This document shows, piece by piece, positions 26,015 through 36,204 of a stretch of DNA of 64,000 bases. The stretch spans positions 1,178,001 through 1,242,000 of the forward strand of contig JADJJT010000002.1 of the NCBI GenBank assembly GCA_016706405.1, written 5' to 3'. Position 1 is the first letter of the stretch, and every line of letters begins with the position of its first letter. The position numbers and the translations under genes are program-made. The stretch is from Sphingobacteriales bacterium. GTDB lineage: Bacteria > Bacteroidota > Bacteroidia > Chitinophagales > UBA2359. Under the pieces are notes generated by a model. That model did no database searches, had not been told where the DNA came from, and saw only the letters and a list, made by a program, of their open reading frames with translations.

Positions 26015-26165
26015 ATATGTTAATAACAAAAAAAACAATGTTGAATTTATATAGGTGTACTTAGCACAAATATAGGGTATTTTAATGGGTTTGAAGGTAA
26101 AAATTGACACAAAACCAAGCAAACTGCTTAAGCATGGACTATATTTGCAGTTTGTTTAGTAAAAA

Positions 26166-26615
26166 ATGCAGCCAACCGAGTTTTATATTCCCGATTTACA
26201 ATCACTACCCAAGGTAGCACAACAATTAATTGAGGCGTTAAACGGCGTGCGAATTGTTTTGCTAACAGGAAATTTAGGGGCCGGAAAAACCACTTTAACA
26301 AAAGCTATTTGCCAACAATTAGGCATTAGTAAAAATCAGCTCAGCAGTCCAAGTTTTGCCTTGGTTAACGAATACCAAACAACACAAAACAAGCTTGTTT
26401 ACCATATTGATTTGTATAGAATAAAAAACTTAAACGAAGCATTAGATATTGGTATTGAAACCTATTTAGACTCGGGCAATTGGTGTTTTATTGAATGGCC
26501 TCAGGTTATAAGTCCAATTTTATCCGGATATAATTATGTGCAGTTAGAGATGGTCCCTAATTTAGACCAAACAAGGCAGGTCAAATTATCATACCCAGTT
26601 TATCCGGATGTTTAA
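26166..26615 (+). CDS. tsaE: tRNA threonylcarbamoyladenosine biosynthesis ATPase TsaE
   Basis: TsaE is the P-loop ATPase that resets the TsaBD complex during t6A37 synthesis on ANN-decoding tRNAs. The Walker A motif GNLGAGKTT is at residues 35-43. The family signatures SSPSFALVNEYQ, VYHIDLYRI and CFIEWPQVI (Walker B-like) follow in order. The 149-residue length is typical. It converges with the phosphodiesterase gene, leaving a 12-base gap. Confidence 0.93.
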   Translation: MQPTEFYIPDLQSLPKVAQQLIEALNGVRIVLLTGNLGAGKTTLTKAICQQLGISKNQLSSPSFALVNEYQTTQNKLVYHIDLYRIKNLNEALDIGIETYLDSGNWCFIEWPQVISPILSGYNYVQLEMVPNLDQTRQVKLSYPVYPDV

Positions 26616-26627
26616 CTGCTTCTGTTA

Positions 26628-27146
26628 TTAATCATCGGCAGGTTCTAAAAATCGGCGTTGACCTAATTCAATAATTTGGCAATTAAAAATCCGTTTTCCG
26701 TCAATACATAGGCGTACTAAAGTCAATACCTGATGAAACCCATGTTTGCCGGCTGCACCAGGGTTTAGGTGTAAGTGGTGCATACCTTGTGGCTGTTCGA
26801 TAAGCAATAAATGTGAGTGTCCACAAATAAAAATATCGGGTTGATGTTTGGCTATAAGCTGTTTAATTTTTGCCGGATATCTGTTAGGCCGTCCGGCAAT
26901 ATGGGTCATTAATATGCGGGTATCTTCGCAGGTAAAAAACAGGTGTTCGGGGTAGGTGGCTCGTACAATATGGTCGTCAATATTGCCATAAACGGCTTTA
27001 AGCGGGGCAATAGTGGCCAATTGGTCGGCAACGGCAATAGGGCCAATATCGCCGGCGTGCCATATTTGGTGGCAGTGGGCAAAATGCTGGGCTATATTAG
27101 GGTGAACATAGCCATGCGTATCCGATAAAATGCCTATTTGTTGCAT
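26628..27146 (-). CDS. YfcE/MJ0936-family metallophosphoesterase
   Basis: This 172-residue two-metal phosphodiesterase has all family motifs: GILSDTHGY (D-x-H near residue 8-10), HAGDIG, AVYGNIDDH, MTHIAGR and CGHSH. The ATG at 27146 places the first motif correctly. An upstream ATG at 27194 overlaps the preceding gene and is less likely. The natural substrate of this subgroup is usually unknown; related enzymes cleave phosphodiesters in vitro. It begins 23 bases after the stop of the inositol monophosphatase gene, so the two are probably cotranscribed. Confidence 0.88.
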   Translation of the reverse strand: MQQIGILSDTHGYVHPNIAQHFAHCHQIWHAGDIGPIAVADQLATIAPLKAVYGNIDDHIVRATYPEHLFFTCEDTRILMTHIAGRPNRYPAKIKQLIAKHQPDIFICGHSHLLLIEQPQGMHHLHLNPGAAGKHGFHQVLTLVRLCIDGKRIFNCQIIELGQRRFLEPADD

Positions 27147-27168
27147 TGGTTTAGTGCTTAAAAGTTGT

Positions 27169-28032
27169 TTAGACTTGTTTATGTTTAGCCTCATTTAAAT
27201 ACTGCCCTACCAAACCCATAAAATTGGGCCAAATAGCCTTGTTGGCGGCTACAATTTGTTGGTTATGCAGCCAGTTGTCGGTATTTTGGGCAAAATCGGC
27301 AACTACGCCGCCCGCTTCCCTAACAATAAGCCCTCCGGCTGCAACATCCCAAGGGTGCAGGCTATGCTCAAAATAGGCATCAAACCTACCGCAGGCCACA
27401 TAACATAAATCAACGGCTGCCGCGCCAAACCGCCTTATGCCTTTGGTTTGCTTCATTAATGTTTGAAGGAGTGCTGAATAAGGCGTTACCAATTCAAAAT
27501 TGTAATACGGAAAACCCGTTGCCATCAATGCTTCGCTTAAATTATCTACTTTCGAAACGCCAATAGGCAAACCATTGCACCAAGCGCCGCCGCCCTGCCA
27601 TGCATAAAAACACTCGTTGCGCACAACCTCGTGTACCACCCCCATAACTGGTTTTTGTTGGTACAACAAGCCCACGCTAACAGCATAAACAGGTAAATTA
27701 TATAAAAAATTGGTAGTGCCATCTAAGGGGTCAATAACCCATTGCCAGTTTGAGACTTCATTATTGTTCTTATCGTTGCTATGATAATCGTTTGAGTTTA
27801 AGCCAAGCGTATTTTCTTCGGCTAAAAAATTAGCTTGGGGCAATAGGGTCTTTAATCCGGATATTAAAATTTTTTCGGCTTCAATATCAACATAACTTAC
27901 TAAATTGTTTTTATATTTTACTTCTATTTGCGAAGCCTGCACTTTTCCGGCTTGGCTGCTTATAAAAGCGGCGGCTTGGGCTACAACTGTTTGGGTTTGC
28001 TGGCAAAGCGCAGGCAATAGGGTTAAATTCAT
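27169..28032 (-). CDS. Inositol monophosphatase family protein
   Basis: The 287-residue Mg-dependent phosphatase shows the family motifs FLAEEN (metal-ligand Glu), VIDPLDGTTNF (metal-binding DPLDGT) and LHPWDVAAGGLIVREAGG (WDxAAG). The ATG at 28032 (MNLTLLPALCQQ) is chosen; a TTG nine bases upstream would add three residues. Activity may be on myo-inositol-1-phosphate, 3'-phosphoadenosine 5'-phosphate or fructose-1,6-bisphosphate; the sequence alone does not decide. The metallophosphoesterase gene follows directly. Confidence 0.88.
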   Translation of the reverse strand: MNLTLLPALCQQTQTVVAQAAAFISSQAGKVQASQIEVKYKNNLVSYVDIEAEKILISGLKTLLPQANFLAEENTLGLNSNDYHSNDKNNNEVSNWQWVIDPLDGTTNFLYNLPVYAVSVGLLYQQKPVMGVVHEVVRNECFYAWQGGGAWCNGLPIGVSKVDNLSEALMATGFPYYNFELVTPYSALLQTLMKQTKGIRRFGAAAVDLCYVACGRFDAYFEHSLHPWDVAAGGLIVREAGGVVADFAQNTDNWLHNQQIVAANKAIWPNFMGLVGQYLNEAKHKQV

Positions 28033-28234
28033 AGTTGTCAAAAATAAAAATTTTGCTTGGGTGTACTCCCGTAAAACAACAATACAACAAGCACTAAGTT
28101 CAAAGAAAATAAATCAGTTTACGATATATTAATGCAACTTTTTTTTGCTGTTGTTACCATTATAGAAACGCTGAAATTTGGATCTTTTGGCGGTGCAAAA
28201 CCGCAAAAAATTTTCCGGAAAACAAAAACTTGCG

Positions 28235-28242
28235 TAACTTTG
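28235..28242 (+). promoter_or_regulatory. Candidate -7 element (TAACTTTG)
   Basis: TAACTTTG matches TAnnTTTG and lies 63 bases before the ATG of the 28.3-kb PKD gene. It follows a TTCCGGAA palindrome at 28213-28220. Confidence 0.45.
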
Positions 28243-28305
28243 GCAATTATTATCTCATTTAGAAAAATTACTAAAATTAAATAATTTAACTATAAAATAC
28301 CAAAC

Positions 28306-30096
28306 ATGATTAAAAAATTACTTTTTGTTTATTTTTGCTTGTTTGGGTTTAGTTTTCAAGGGTTTGGGCAAATTAAACTAACCTTAGATGACTTACCCGA
28401 AATAGGCACTAAAAAAATTATTAGTTACGGCCAAGCCCCCGAAACGGCAAAAGCAGGCGAGGCATCGGCAACGGCTCAAACTTGGGATTTTACGGCACTT
28501 GCCCCCACAAGTCAGGAAGCTATTGAATTTAAAAACCCCATTGAAACGCCTTTTTACGACGAGTTTCCTTTGTCAGACATGGCGCGTAGTGGGCCGCTAA
28601 CCTCGCTTTTGGGTTTTTCGCTCCCAAACTTTGGGCAGGGCGACGGCGCAGTAGGAACTGCTTACTACGGCATAAACAACGCCACCAAAAGTATTTTTAC
28701 CATTGGCCTTGTTACCGATATTAATATTGGTGGATTTGTAGATTTAGAAGACGTAAAAATTGAAGGAACGCCTCCGGATTTATATTTGACTGCCTTAGAG
28801 TATGGAAAATCAGCATCAAGCAATGCAAAATTCCCATTTACGATTGAAGTTCCGGGAATTCCAATTCCAATAACGGTAAGTTTAAACATCGAACGCGAAA
28901 TGACTGCCGATGCCTTTGGTACGATTTATTTACCTACCGACACATTTGAAGTATTGCGCATACACGACAAAAGTATTTTAAAACCCAAAATTGACTTGCT
29001 GCCCGATACAATTGGCTCCGTCGAAACGCATCGTTATATATTTATTGCAAAAGATGAAGATTATCCGGTAATGACACTTACCATGAGCGGCTCGGGTGCT
29101 GACGCTACCATTGTAAACGTTGAATACGTTGATTTGCCCGCCGAGCCAGCCGTAGTTGATTTTGATTATTCAGCCGATTGTTTGAGTGTTGATTTTATCA
29201 ATGAAAGCTCAAATGCGTTTAATTTTTCTTGGGATTTTGGAGACGGCACCACAAGTTTAGATTATCAGCCGGATTATACTTACAAGAATAAAGGCGATTA
29301 TGAAGTTACCCTAACCGCTACCGACCTGAATGGCGATACCATAAAAATAACCAAATCTATTTCGGTAAATTGTGTTGTTGACCCCGATTTTAACATTTCG
29401 GATGTAAATTGCCTAACTATATCGTTTAATAACCAAACCAATAATGGCGCAACCTATTTATGGGAGTTTGGCGATGGGGGCACCAGCACCGATGAAGACC
29501 CTACGCACACTTATAACAAACCTGGCGACTTTACCGTAACCTTAACCGCCTATGGCGTAGCCGGTGATACTGCCGTTTACGAACAAGATATTACGGTTTT
29601 ATGCCCGGCAAATGCCGATTTTGACTCGCAAATTACTTGCCTGAGTGTTGATTTTGAAGACCAAAGCGAAAATGCCGCTTCGTTCAACTGGCAGTTTGGA
29701 GATGGTAACTCGAGCACCGAAAAAAGCCCAACACATAACTACGAATTGCCCGGAACTTATACCGTAAAATTATCAATCGTGGGTACAGTTGGCGACACCG
29801 ACTCGGAAACCAACAGCGTAACTGTTGATTATTGCGAGGGTATAGACCAAACAAACAATGCGCCCAATATTATTATGATGCACCAAAATAATCAGGTGCA
29901 AATTGGCACACCCAAACATTTTTCCGGATGGATTACCCTAACAGACTTGTCGGGCAAAACATTGGCAACAAGTCCTTTGCAACAGGGTAGCGCTACCTTG
30001 CCAACTCAAAAATTGATTGCAGGTTTGTATGTAATTCAAGTTCAAAACCAAAGCGGGCAAACCATTTGGCGGCAAAAAATTGTTCTTCAACCTTAA
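28306..30096 (+). CDS. Secreted PKD-repeat protein with T9SS sorting domain
   Basis: The 596-residue protein has a signal peptide (LLFVYFCLFGFSFQGFGQ). An N-terminal beta-rich domain of about 265 residues contains no motif I know. Three PKD domains follow at about 285-525 (FSWDFGDGTTS, YLWEFGDGGTST, FNWQFGDGNSST), each ending in a Cys-containing linker. The last 75 residues form a T9SS type A-like sorting domain (HFSGWITLTDLSGKTLATSP, LIAGLYVIQVQNQ). Surface location is expected. Confidence 0.85.
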   Translation: MIKKLLFVYFCLFGFSFQGFGQIKLTLDDLPEIGTKKIISYGQAPETAKAGEASATAQTWDFTALAPTSQEAIEFKNPIETPFYDEFPLSDMARSGPLTSLLGFSLPNFGQGDGAVGTAYYGINNATKSIFTIGLVTDINIGGFVDLEDVKIEGTPPDLYLTALEYGKSASSNAKFPFTIEVPGIPIPITVSLNIEREMTADAFGTIYLPTDTFEVLRIHDKSILKPKIDLLPDTIGSVETHRYIFIAKDEDYPVMTLTMSGSGADATIVNVEYVDLPAEPAVVDFDYSADCLSVDFINESSNAFNFSWDFGDGTTSLDYQPDYTYKNKGDYEVTLTATDLNGDTIKITKSISVNCVVDPDFNISDVNCLTISFNNQTNNGATYLWEFGDGGTSTDEDPTHTYNKPGDFTVTLTAYGVAGDTAVYEQDITVLCPANADFDSQITCLSVDFEDQSENAASFNWQFGDGNSSTEKSPTHNYELPGTYTVKLSIVGTVGDTDSETNSVTVDYCEGIDQTNNAPNIIMMHQNNQVQIGTPKHFSGWITLTDLSGKTLATSPLQQGSATLPTQKLIAGLYVIQVQNQSGQTIWRQKIVLQP

Positions 30097-30138
30097 TTAC
30101 AATCCTTTTTTGTTGCTTTGGCAAAGAAATAAAATATT

Positions 30139-30175
30139 AATAACCCCAGTCAAACAAATATTGGCTGGGGTTATT
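30139..30175 (+). terminator. Hairpin after the PKD/T9SS gene
   Basis: AATAACCCCAG pairs with CTGGGGTTATT over 11 bp, 40 bases downstream of the stop. There is no pure T tract, so termination may be partial. The next candidate promoter element (TACATTTG, 30175-30182) abuts it. Confidence 0.5.
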
Positions 30176-30228
30176 ACATTTGTGTTCAATATCAATATAC
30201 AGCGGTTTTTATCGCCACAACAATAATA

Positions 30229-32220
30229 ATGAAAAGCCTTATCTTATTTGCAGCTAAATTAATTTTTATTTGGTTAGTTCTATTTGCACTGTTTAGGGCT
30301 TGGTTTATTATTTACAATTACAACAATTACGGCCAAAGTATTCAAAATAACGAGTTGGCGCAGTCGTTTGTAAAAGCCCTACCAATGGATGTTTCGGCGG
30401 CTTGTTACATTACTTCAATAGCCGTTTTATTGGGTTTGGCGGGGTTGTTTGTACAAAAAAAATGGTGGTGGCGACTGGTAAAAGGCTATTATTTTGTTAT
30501 TTTACTTATTTGTACGTTTTTAAACATCGGCGAGTCAGATTTATACCACAGTACGGGTGTAAAACTCAACTACCAAAACATGGAATATTTGCTGTATCCC
30601 CGCGAATCAATGGCTTATGCGGCAGGTGCTCCATTTTTATTGTTAATAGCAGTTATATTTATTTGTTTACTAATTGGATGGTTTTTATTTAAATATTTAC
30701 TTGAGCCATTTACGGCAAACATGGGTAATGTAAAATATATATTTTCCCATAGAAAAGGTTGGGCATGGAAAAGCACCGGAGTTTTTTTTACTTTTTTATC
30801 CGGATGTTTGCTCTTAGGTATTTTGTTTATTGGCATAAGAGGCGGCACTGGAACGGCACCCATGAATGCCGGATTTGTCTATTTTTCGAACACCCCATTT
30901 ATAAATCATGCCACTTTAAACTCGACCTGGAATTTTGTTCAGCATGTAGCCAATCCGGCAGCACGTATTACTAAAAATCAATTTGCCACCCTCGAAACAG
31001 AAAAAGCACAAGCCATTGTTGATAGTTTATTTAACCGAACAAGCAATAGTTTCGCAATTTTATCCGGAAATAATCCGGATGATAAAGCCAACCAACAAGA
31101 TAGTATCGGCCAACCCTCGGCAAACACTTCACTGGTGCTAACCACATCCAAACCCAATATTGTACTGCTTATTTTAGAAAGCTGGACCTCGGACGTAATT
31201 GAGGCATTAGGAGGCGAAAAAGGAATTACCCCAAATTTTAATAATTTGCTGCCGCAAGGCCTGCTGTTCGACAATATTTATGCCAGCGGCGACCGTACCG
31301 ACAAAGGTTTAGTAGCTGTTTTGGCCGGATACCCCGCTCAACCAACAACCGCCATAACAACCATACCAAGTAAAATCGAAAACTTGCCCGTTTGGGCTGC
31401 CCAACTTAAAAAAAACGGCTACGAAAACACGTTTTTTTATGGCGGCGACATTGCGTATGCCAACTATAAATCGGTAGTATTACAAGGGCAATATCAAAAA
31501 ATTATTGACCGCGCCGCTTTTAACGAAAGCCAATGTAATGCAAAATGGGGGGCACACGATGGCGCTTTGCTTGATAAAGTTCAACAAACTTTGCCCAATT
31601 TACAACAGCCTTTTTTGGCAACCGTCATGACCCTTAGTAGCCACGAACCTTTTATTGTACCCATGCCCGACCAATTTGACCAAAGTACCGAGCAAGGCCG
31701 CTTTAATAATGCCATGTTTTATGCCGACAAAGTTTTGGGCGAGTTTTTAACAAAAGAACAACAACAACCCTGGTTTAACAACACATTATACTTACTTATT
31801 GCCGACCACGGACACCGTTTGCCAAAACACAACCCCGCCCACGTACATGCAAAATACCGGATACCCATGCTTTGGTGGGGGGGAGCGTTACAAGCAAAAT
31901 ACAAAGGGCAGCGCATAACCAATATTGCCAGCCAAACCGACTTGGCGGCAACAATACTGGCACAGCTACACCTCGAAGCAAATCAATTTGTTTGGAGCAA
32001 AAATATTTTAAGCAATAATAACCAAACCAAACCCTTTGCCTTTTTTTGCTACAACAACGGCGTAGGCTTTGTTGCTCCAAATGTAGGCTTTACCTTCGAT
32101 AACGTTTTAAAAAAAATAATCTATCTTGCACCCGGCACCACCGAACAAGCCGCCAATCAAAACCTTGAAAAAGCACAGGCATTACAGCAAATTTTAATTG
32201 ACGACTATCTGAAAAGATAG
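30229..32220 (+). CDS. LTA synthase/sulfatase-family membrane phosphotransferase
   Basis: The 663-residue inner-membrane protein has five predicted N-terminal helices within about residues 1-215 (for example LIFIWLVLFALFRAWFII and LLLIAVIFICLLIGWFL). A periplasmic alkaline-phosphatase-superfamily domain follows. Its motifs include NIVLLILESWTSDV (metal-ligand Glu), YASGDRTDKGLVAVLAGYPA (Thr nucleophile), FFYGGDIAYAN and LLIADHGHRLP. The architecture matches LTA synthase-like phosphoglycerol or phosphoethanolamine transferases. In Gram-negative Bacteroidota the likely job is modification of envelope glycans or lipids, which is inference. Confidence 0.88.
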   Translation: MKSLILFAAKLIFIWLVLFALFRAWFIIYNYNNYGQSIQNNELAQSFVKALPMDVSAACYITSIAVLLGLAGLFVQKKWWWRLVKGYYFVILLICTFLNIGESDLYHSTGVKLNYQNMEYLLYPRESMAYAAGAPFLLLIAVIFICLLIGWFLFKYLLEPFTANMGNVKYIFSHRKGWAWKSTGVFFTFLSGCLLLGILFIGIRGGTGTAPMNAGFVYFSNTPFINHATLNSTWNFVQHVANPAARITKNQFATLETEKAQAIVDSLFNRTSNSFAILSGNNPDDKANQQDSIGQPSANTSLVLTTSKPNIVLLILESWTSDVIEALGGEKGITPNFNNLLPQGLLFDNIYASGDRTDKGLVAVLAGYPAQPTTAITTIPSKIENLPVWAAQLKKNGYENTFFYGGDIAYANYKSVVLQGQYQKIIDRAAFNESQCNAKWGAHDGALLDKVQQTLPNLQQPFLATVMTLSSHEPFIVPMPDQFDQSTEQGRFNNAMFYADKVLGEFLTKEQQQPWFNNTLYLLIADHGHRLPKHNPAHVHAKYRIPMLWWGGALQAKYKGQRITNIASQTDLAATILAQLHLEANQFVWSKNILSNNNQTKPFAFFCYNNGVGFVAPNVGFTFDNVLKKIIYLAPGTTEQAANQNLEKAQALQQILIDDYLKR

Positions 32221-32309
32221 ACTACGCTGAAAAATAAATTTTCAATCATCTTCCGGATATTTTTTTGTATTATTGCCCTTTAAATTAACAGTAAATTGTA
32301 AAATCAACA

Positions 32310-34895
32310 ATGCGTATTATACGGTTTTTGCTTTCACTTTTTGGCACTATTTTGCTCATATTAGCCTTAAATACACCCATAGGTAATTGGCCAGTTGTAG
32401 GAAGTTTGGTTGCACAATCGCCGGCCGGAAATTTACCCCCGCTTGCCCCTTTTACAAGTCCTTTTGATGGTTATTTGCAAAATGCCGAGCCTGCAGTTTT
32501 AAAAATACCCAAAGAATTATCTATTAAAGGGCTAAACAACCCTGTAGAAATTATTTATGACGACCGGTTAGTGCCACATATCTACGCGCAAAACAACCAC
32601 GACTTATACTACGCACAAGGCTTTGTAGTGGCACAACACAGGCTTTGGCAAATGGATTTTTTAGCGCGTGCCTCGGCCGGGCAAATGTCCGAAATTGTAG
32701 GCAGCAAAGCCATCCCTTTCGATAAAATGCGCCGCCGGCTTGGGCTGTCTATGGGCGCGCAGGCTTTAACCGACAAATTATTGGCCGATACCGCCACTAA
32801 TCAAATAATTAACGCCTTTGTTGATGGGGTAAATGCTTACATCGAGTCGTTGACGTATAAAAATTGGCCTTTCGAGTTTAAACTGCTTAATTACCAGCCC
32901 CAAAAATGGTCGCCGCATAAAATTGGCCTGCTGGCCATGGCTTTAACCGATGATTTAACTGGTAACTCGCGCGATTTAGAATTGACAAATGCACTCAAAT
33001 TGTTTGATGAACGAATTGTTAATATTTTATATCCGGATGTTTACGACGGCCAAGACCCAATTATTCCATCCGGAACTGATTGGGATTTTGACGCTATTAC
33101 CGCCAAATTTGCCGACACCACCCAATATTGGCAACACTACCCACAACAAAATCCGGAAAAAGACAAAAAAAATCTGCCTCAAAATGCCCAAAATTTACCC
33201 AACGAAAATAAAAATAACTGTACTACGGCAGAAGCATACTTGCCAAACAATTTTTATCCGGAGGTTTATGACCCCAACCTCGAAGGTATTGGCAGCAACA
33301 ATTGGGCTGTGTCGGGCGCAAAAAGCAGTACCGGAAAACCTTTGCTTTGCAACGACCCACATTTAAAACTACAACTGCCTTCAATATGGTTTGAAGTCGA
33401 GCTAAACGCACCCGACATTAATTGCTACGGCGTATCGTTGCCGGGCACACCGGGCATTTTAATTGGATTTAATAAAAATATTGCTTGGGGCATTACCAAC
33501 TCAGGGCGCGATGTAAAAGACTGGTATCATATTACATTTAAAGACAGTACACGCAATTTATATTTATACGACGGGCAATGGAAACCTACCATCCAAAAAA
33601 CAGACACCATTTTTGTACGCAACGCCCCAGCTTATATAGATACGGTATTTTTTACCCATCATGGCCCTGTTGTTTATACTCCAAACCCCCAGTTGGGCGA
33701 TGATTTAGCCCTTAAATGGGTTGCCCACCAAGCCTACGGCAACCCTATTTTAACATTTTACCAACTAAACCGCGCTAAAAATTATGCCGAGTATGAAAAA
33801 GCGATTGCCAATTTTGCCACACCTGGCCAAAATATTGTCTTTGCCGAAAAAAATGGCAACATCGCTATTTGGCAACAAGGTAATTTTCCGCTTAAATGGC
33901 AGGGGCAAGGCCGCTTTGTGTTAGATGGCAGCAAACCACAACACGACTGGCAAGGATTTATACCGCAGCAGCACAATCCGCATATTTTAAACCCAGTGCG
34001 CGGCTTTGTAAGTTCGGCCAACCAGCACCCCACCGACCCTACCTACCCCTACTACTACATCTCGCCCGATTTTGAATTTTATCGCAATCGCCGGATCAAT
34101 GAACAACTGCATAAAACCGATAAATTTTCGCCGCAAGACCTGATGCGCCTGCAAAACGACAATTATAATTTGCAAGCCGCCGAACTACTGCCGGTTTTAT
34201 TAAACCATTTAGATAGTGCTAAAACAAGTTTCTCGGCCCCCGAAAGTTTGGCCTTCGACACCTTAACCAACTGGGCAAAAAACCCTGTAAATGACCCCCA
34301 ACGCTGGGGGCCAAGTTTTTACGATGCTTTTTTTTACCAAATTAACCTAAAACTTTGGGACGAATTAGATACCGCCGGACGGGTTTTTCCGCAATGGCCT
34401 GCAACAAATAAAATAATTGCCACCAATTTTAACTTTAAACTAATAGACAACGCCAAAACACCCAACAAAATTGAAACCCTTAACGATATAATTAATGATG
34501 CCTTCAAACAAAGCGTTATTGATATTGCCGAATGGCAGGTTAAACACCCCAAAACCTCGATGGCATGGAGCAATTACCGAGGCATAACCATACAACATTT
34601 AGCCCGGATACCCTCGCTAAGTTATATGGACTTACCCGTTGGCGGGGGTAAAAGTATTGTAAATGCAAGCACCAAAACAACAGGCCCAAGCTGGCGAATG
34701 GTAGTTGCCCTTGGCGATATGCCGCAGGCGTGGGGGGTATTGCCAGGCGGTCAATCGGGCAACCCCGGAAGCCGATACTATGCCACCGGATTAAACGACT
34801 GGGCAGCAGGCAATTATTATGAACTGCAATTTTGGCCTGACCCTAACCAAGCCAAACCCGAAAAAATATTGGCTAAACAAGTATTAAAACAATAG
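32310..34895 (+). CDS. Penicillin acylase family Ntn-hydrolase
   Basis: The 861-residue precursor begins with an N-terminal hydrophobic anchor or signal (FLLSLFGTILLILALNTP). The alpha-chain part contains YAQGFVVAQHRLWQMDF. The nucleophile serine is in GIGSNNWAVSG at about residue 329, with GKPLLCNDPHLKLQLPSIW following, so autoproteolysis would release a beta chain starting at that Ser. Later motifs are NIAWGITNSGRDVKDWY and GQSGNPGSRYYATGLNDWA. Members hydrolyse amides, including acyl-homoserine lactones and beta-lactam side chains. Substrate is unknown. It follows the sulfatase gene by 90 bases on the same strand. Confidence 0.92.
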   Translation: MRIIRFLLSLFGTILLILALNTPIGNWPVVGSLVAQSPAGNLPPLAPFTSPFDGYLQNAEPAVLKIPKELSIKGLNNPVEIIYDDRLVPHIYAQNNHDLYYAQGFVVAQHRLWQMDFLARASAGQMSEIVGSKAIPFDKMRRRLGLSMGAQALTDKLLADTATNQIINAFVDGVNAYIESLTYKNWPFEFKLLNYQPQKWSPHKIGLLAMALTDDLTGNSRDLELTNALKLFDERIVNILYPDVYDGQDPIIPSGTDWDFDAITAKFADTTQYWQHYPQQNPEKDKKNLPQNAQNLPNENKNNCTTAEAYLPNNFYPEVYDPNLEGIGSNNWAVSGAKSSTGKPLLCNDPHLKLQLPSIWFEVELNAPDINCYGVSLPGTPGILIGFNKNIAWGITNSGRDVKDWYHITFKDSTRNLYLYDGQWKPTIQKTDTIFVRNAPAYIDTVFFTHHGPVVYTPNPQLGDDLALKWVAHQAYGNPILTFYQLNRAKNYAEYEKAIANFATPGQNIVFAEKNGNIAIWQQGNFPLKWQGQGRFVLDGSKPQHDWQGFIPQQHNPHILNPVRGFVSSANQHPTDPTYPYYYISPDFEFYRNRRINEQLHKTDKFSPQDLMRLQNDNYNLQAAELLPVLLNHLDSAKTSFSAPESLAFDTLTNWAKNPVNDPQRWGPSFYDAFFYQINLKLWDELDTAGRVFPQWPATNKIIATNFNFKLIDNAKTPNKIETLNDIINDAFKQSVIDIAEWQVKHPKTSMAWSNYRGITIQHLARIPSLSYMDLPVGGGKSIVNASTKTTGPSWRMVVALGDMPQAWGVLPGGQSGNPGSRYYATGLNDWAAGNYYELQFWPDPNQAKPEKILAKQVLKQ

Positions 34896-35026
34896 AAGTT
34901 TGATTTCGCCAAAATGCAGTTTGTTGCGTTTGTAAAATAGGTTTAGCTAAAAAAGTTATTTTCTCCGGAAATGACAAGTTGTATTTATGCCTACCCACTG
35001 CCACTACTAACAAAATTTTAGGCTTA

Positions 35027-35233
35027 ATGGCAGGTTTTTTTTCTTGGATTGTTTGGCGTAAAATGCGGAGTAATGGACAAAAATTAGGCTATTTTTTAGA
35101 CGCTTGGTTCAAGTGGACATTTTTAATGCTGTTTTTTTATTCACTTTTTTACATTATTCTTGAATATTTTATTTCTTTGCATGTCTGTAAAAACGGAAAC
35201 AAGCTCTGCTGGGAGCAACTTGTCAGGGGATAA
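35027..35233 (+). CDS. Small membrane-protein reading frame at the left end of the IS (uncertain)
   Basis: An ATG overlapping the left inverted repeat opens 68 codons. They encode a basic N-terminus (WIVWRKMRSNGQKLGYFLDA), a strongly hydrophobic segment (FKWTFLMLFFYSLFYIILEY) and a short cysteine-containing tail (VCKNGNKLCWEQL). It may be a passenger of the IS or chance translation of AT-rich DNA. No homologue is recognised. Confidence 0.25.
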   Translation: MAGFFSWIVWRKMRSNGQKLGYFLDAWFKWTFLMLFFYSLFYIILEYFISLHVCKNGNKLCWEQLVRG

Positions 35234-35259
35234 AACAGATGCTTGACGAAATTTCTTAT

Positions 35260-35289
35260 CAAAGGCTTACTGTATATTGTAAGCCTTTG
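35260..35289. repeat. Hairpin downstream of the IS transposase
   Basis: CAAAGGCTTAC (35260-35270) and GTAAGCCTTTG (35279-35289) pair perfectly over 11 bp around an 8-base loop. It lies just beyond the transposase stop. It may act as a terminator for it or for the small reading frame that ends at 35233. Confidence 0.6.
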
Positions 35290-35306
35290 ATATTTTCAGA
35301 AAGCCC

Positions 35307-36204
35307 TTATACCTTTAAAAACCCATCTATAAATTTCATTTTCCGTTTCATTGATAGGCCATTATGGTTTCTCAATTTGTTTTTTAAATCTGCGAAATGT
35401 CCATCAATAGCATTGGTTGTGTTAGGTATTTGAAGTTCCCTGTTATCGTGCCAAGTAAACAACCTAAGGTAAATTATTCTTCAAACTACGATAAGCACTT
35501 CTAAGCCTTTTATGCGTATAAAACGATTTGTTTGTAGTCGGATTTACAGTTCTCTCGTTTAGAAACACTTTCCATTTTCAGCCATAGTCTAATGCTCCGA
35601 CAAGCTTCTTTGTCTGTTTGCTTCATCAAATCTACAACATCCATCAGCTCTTGTGCAGCTTTTAGCTTTGGCTTACGGGTCAAATATCTTCTAATTGGCT
35701 GCTGCTTGATGAAACTGGCACATTTGAACAGGAATACCCTTAAACGACGCAATTAAGCCTTTCTTCCGTCTCAAACAATAGCCGAAATAGTAAAACCTCG
35801 CCTTTTTAACTCCTTAATTCCTTCTATATACAGCCCATTGGTCTCTGTCTTTACATAATATTTCAAAGGGTTCTTTGGTGTAGGCATCTTAAAAGCATTA
35901 CGCCAAAACCCTAATAGGTGGTGTCCATTAATACAACGACTACTCTACCTGTTTTTTCGTAGCCACTATTTTAATCTTGTCTAACCGCCTTTGAATCGTT
36001 TTAACAGAACAATTATACTTGTGAGCTAACTACAAATAGGTCTGTTTACCACTTTTTGTATTCTTCCCATATTTGCTCGTTAGTGATGCGTTGCCCACCT
36101 AAAATTGTTTCCCACAATGAGCACACTTATACAATTGAACTCCTTTTACAAGTCCGTTTTCTTTACAAACCCTTTACCACAGTAAAAGCATTTTTTTTAT
36201 TCAT
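35307..36204 (-). pseudogene. IS256-family transposase (variant Zn-binding type), multiply frameshifted
   Basis: Piecing frames together on the minus strand gives a near-complete transposase. It has a zinc ribbon (KCFYCGKGF and YKCAHCGKQF), a helix-turn-helix region (LAHKYNCSVKTIQRRLDKIK) and the start of the DDE domain (RVVVLMDTTY, TETNGLYIEGIKELKRRGF). Further on are an IVCDGRKGLIASF-like block, VQMCQFHQ, RRYLTRKPKLKAAQELMDVV and the C-terminus PNTTNAIDGHFADLKNKLRN followed by MKFIDGFLKV. At least five stops or frameshifts interrupt it, so it is inactive. The best preserved piece is 35510-35752. Confidence 0.8.

Noticed and set aside
34979..35026. Upstream extension of the small IS frame to 34979
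   Set aside because: It crosses the inverted repeat into flanking sorting-domain sequence; the ATG inside the element is the only sensible start, if any.
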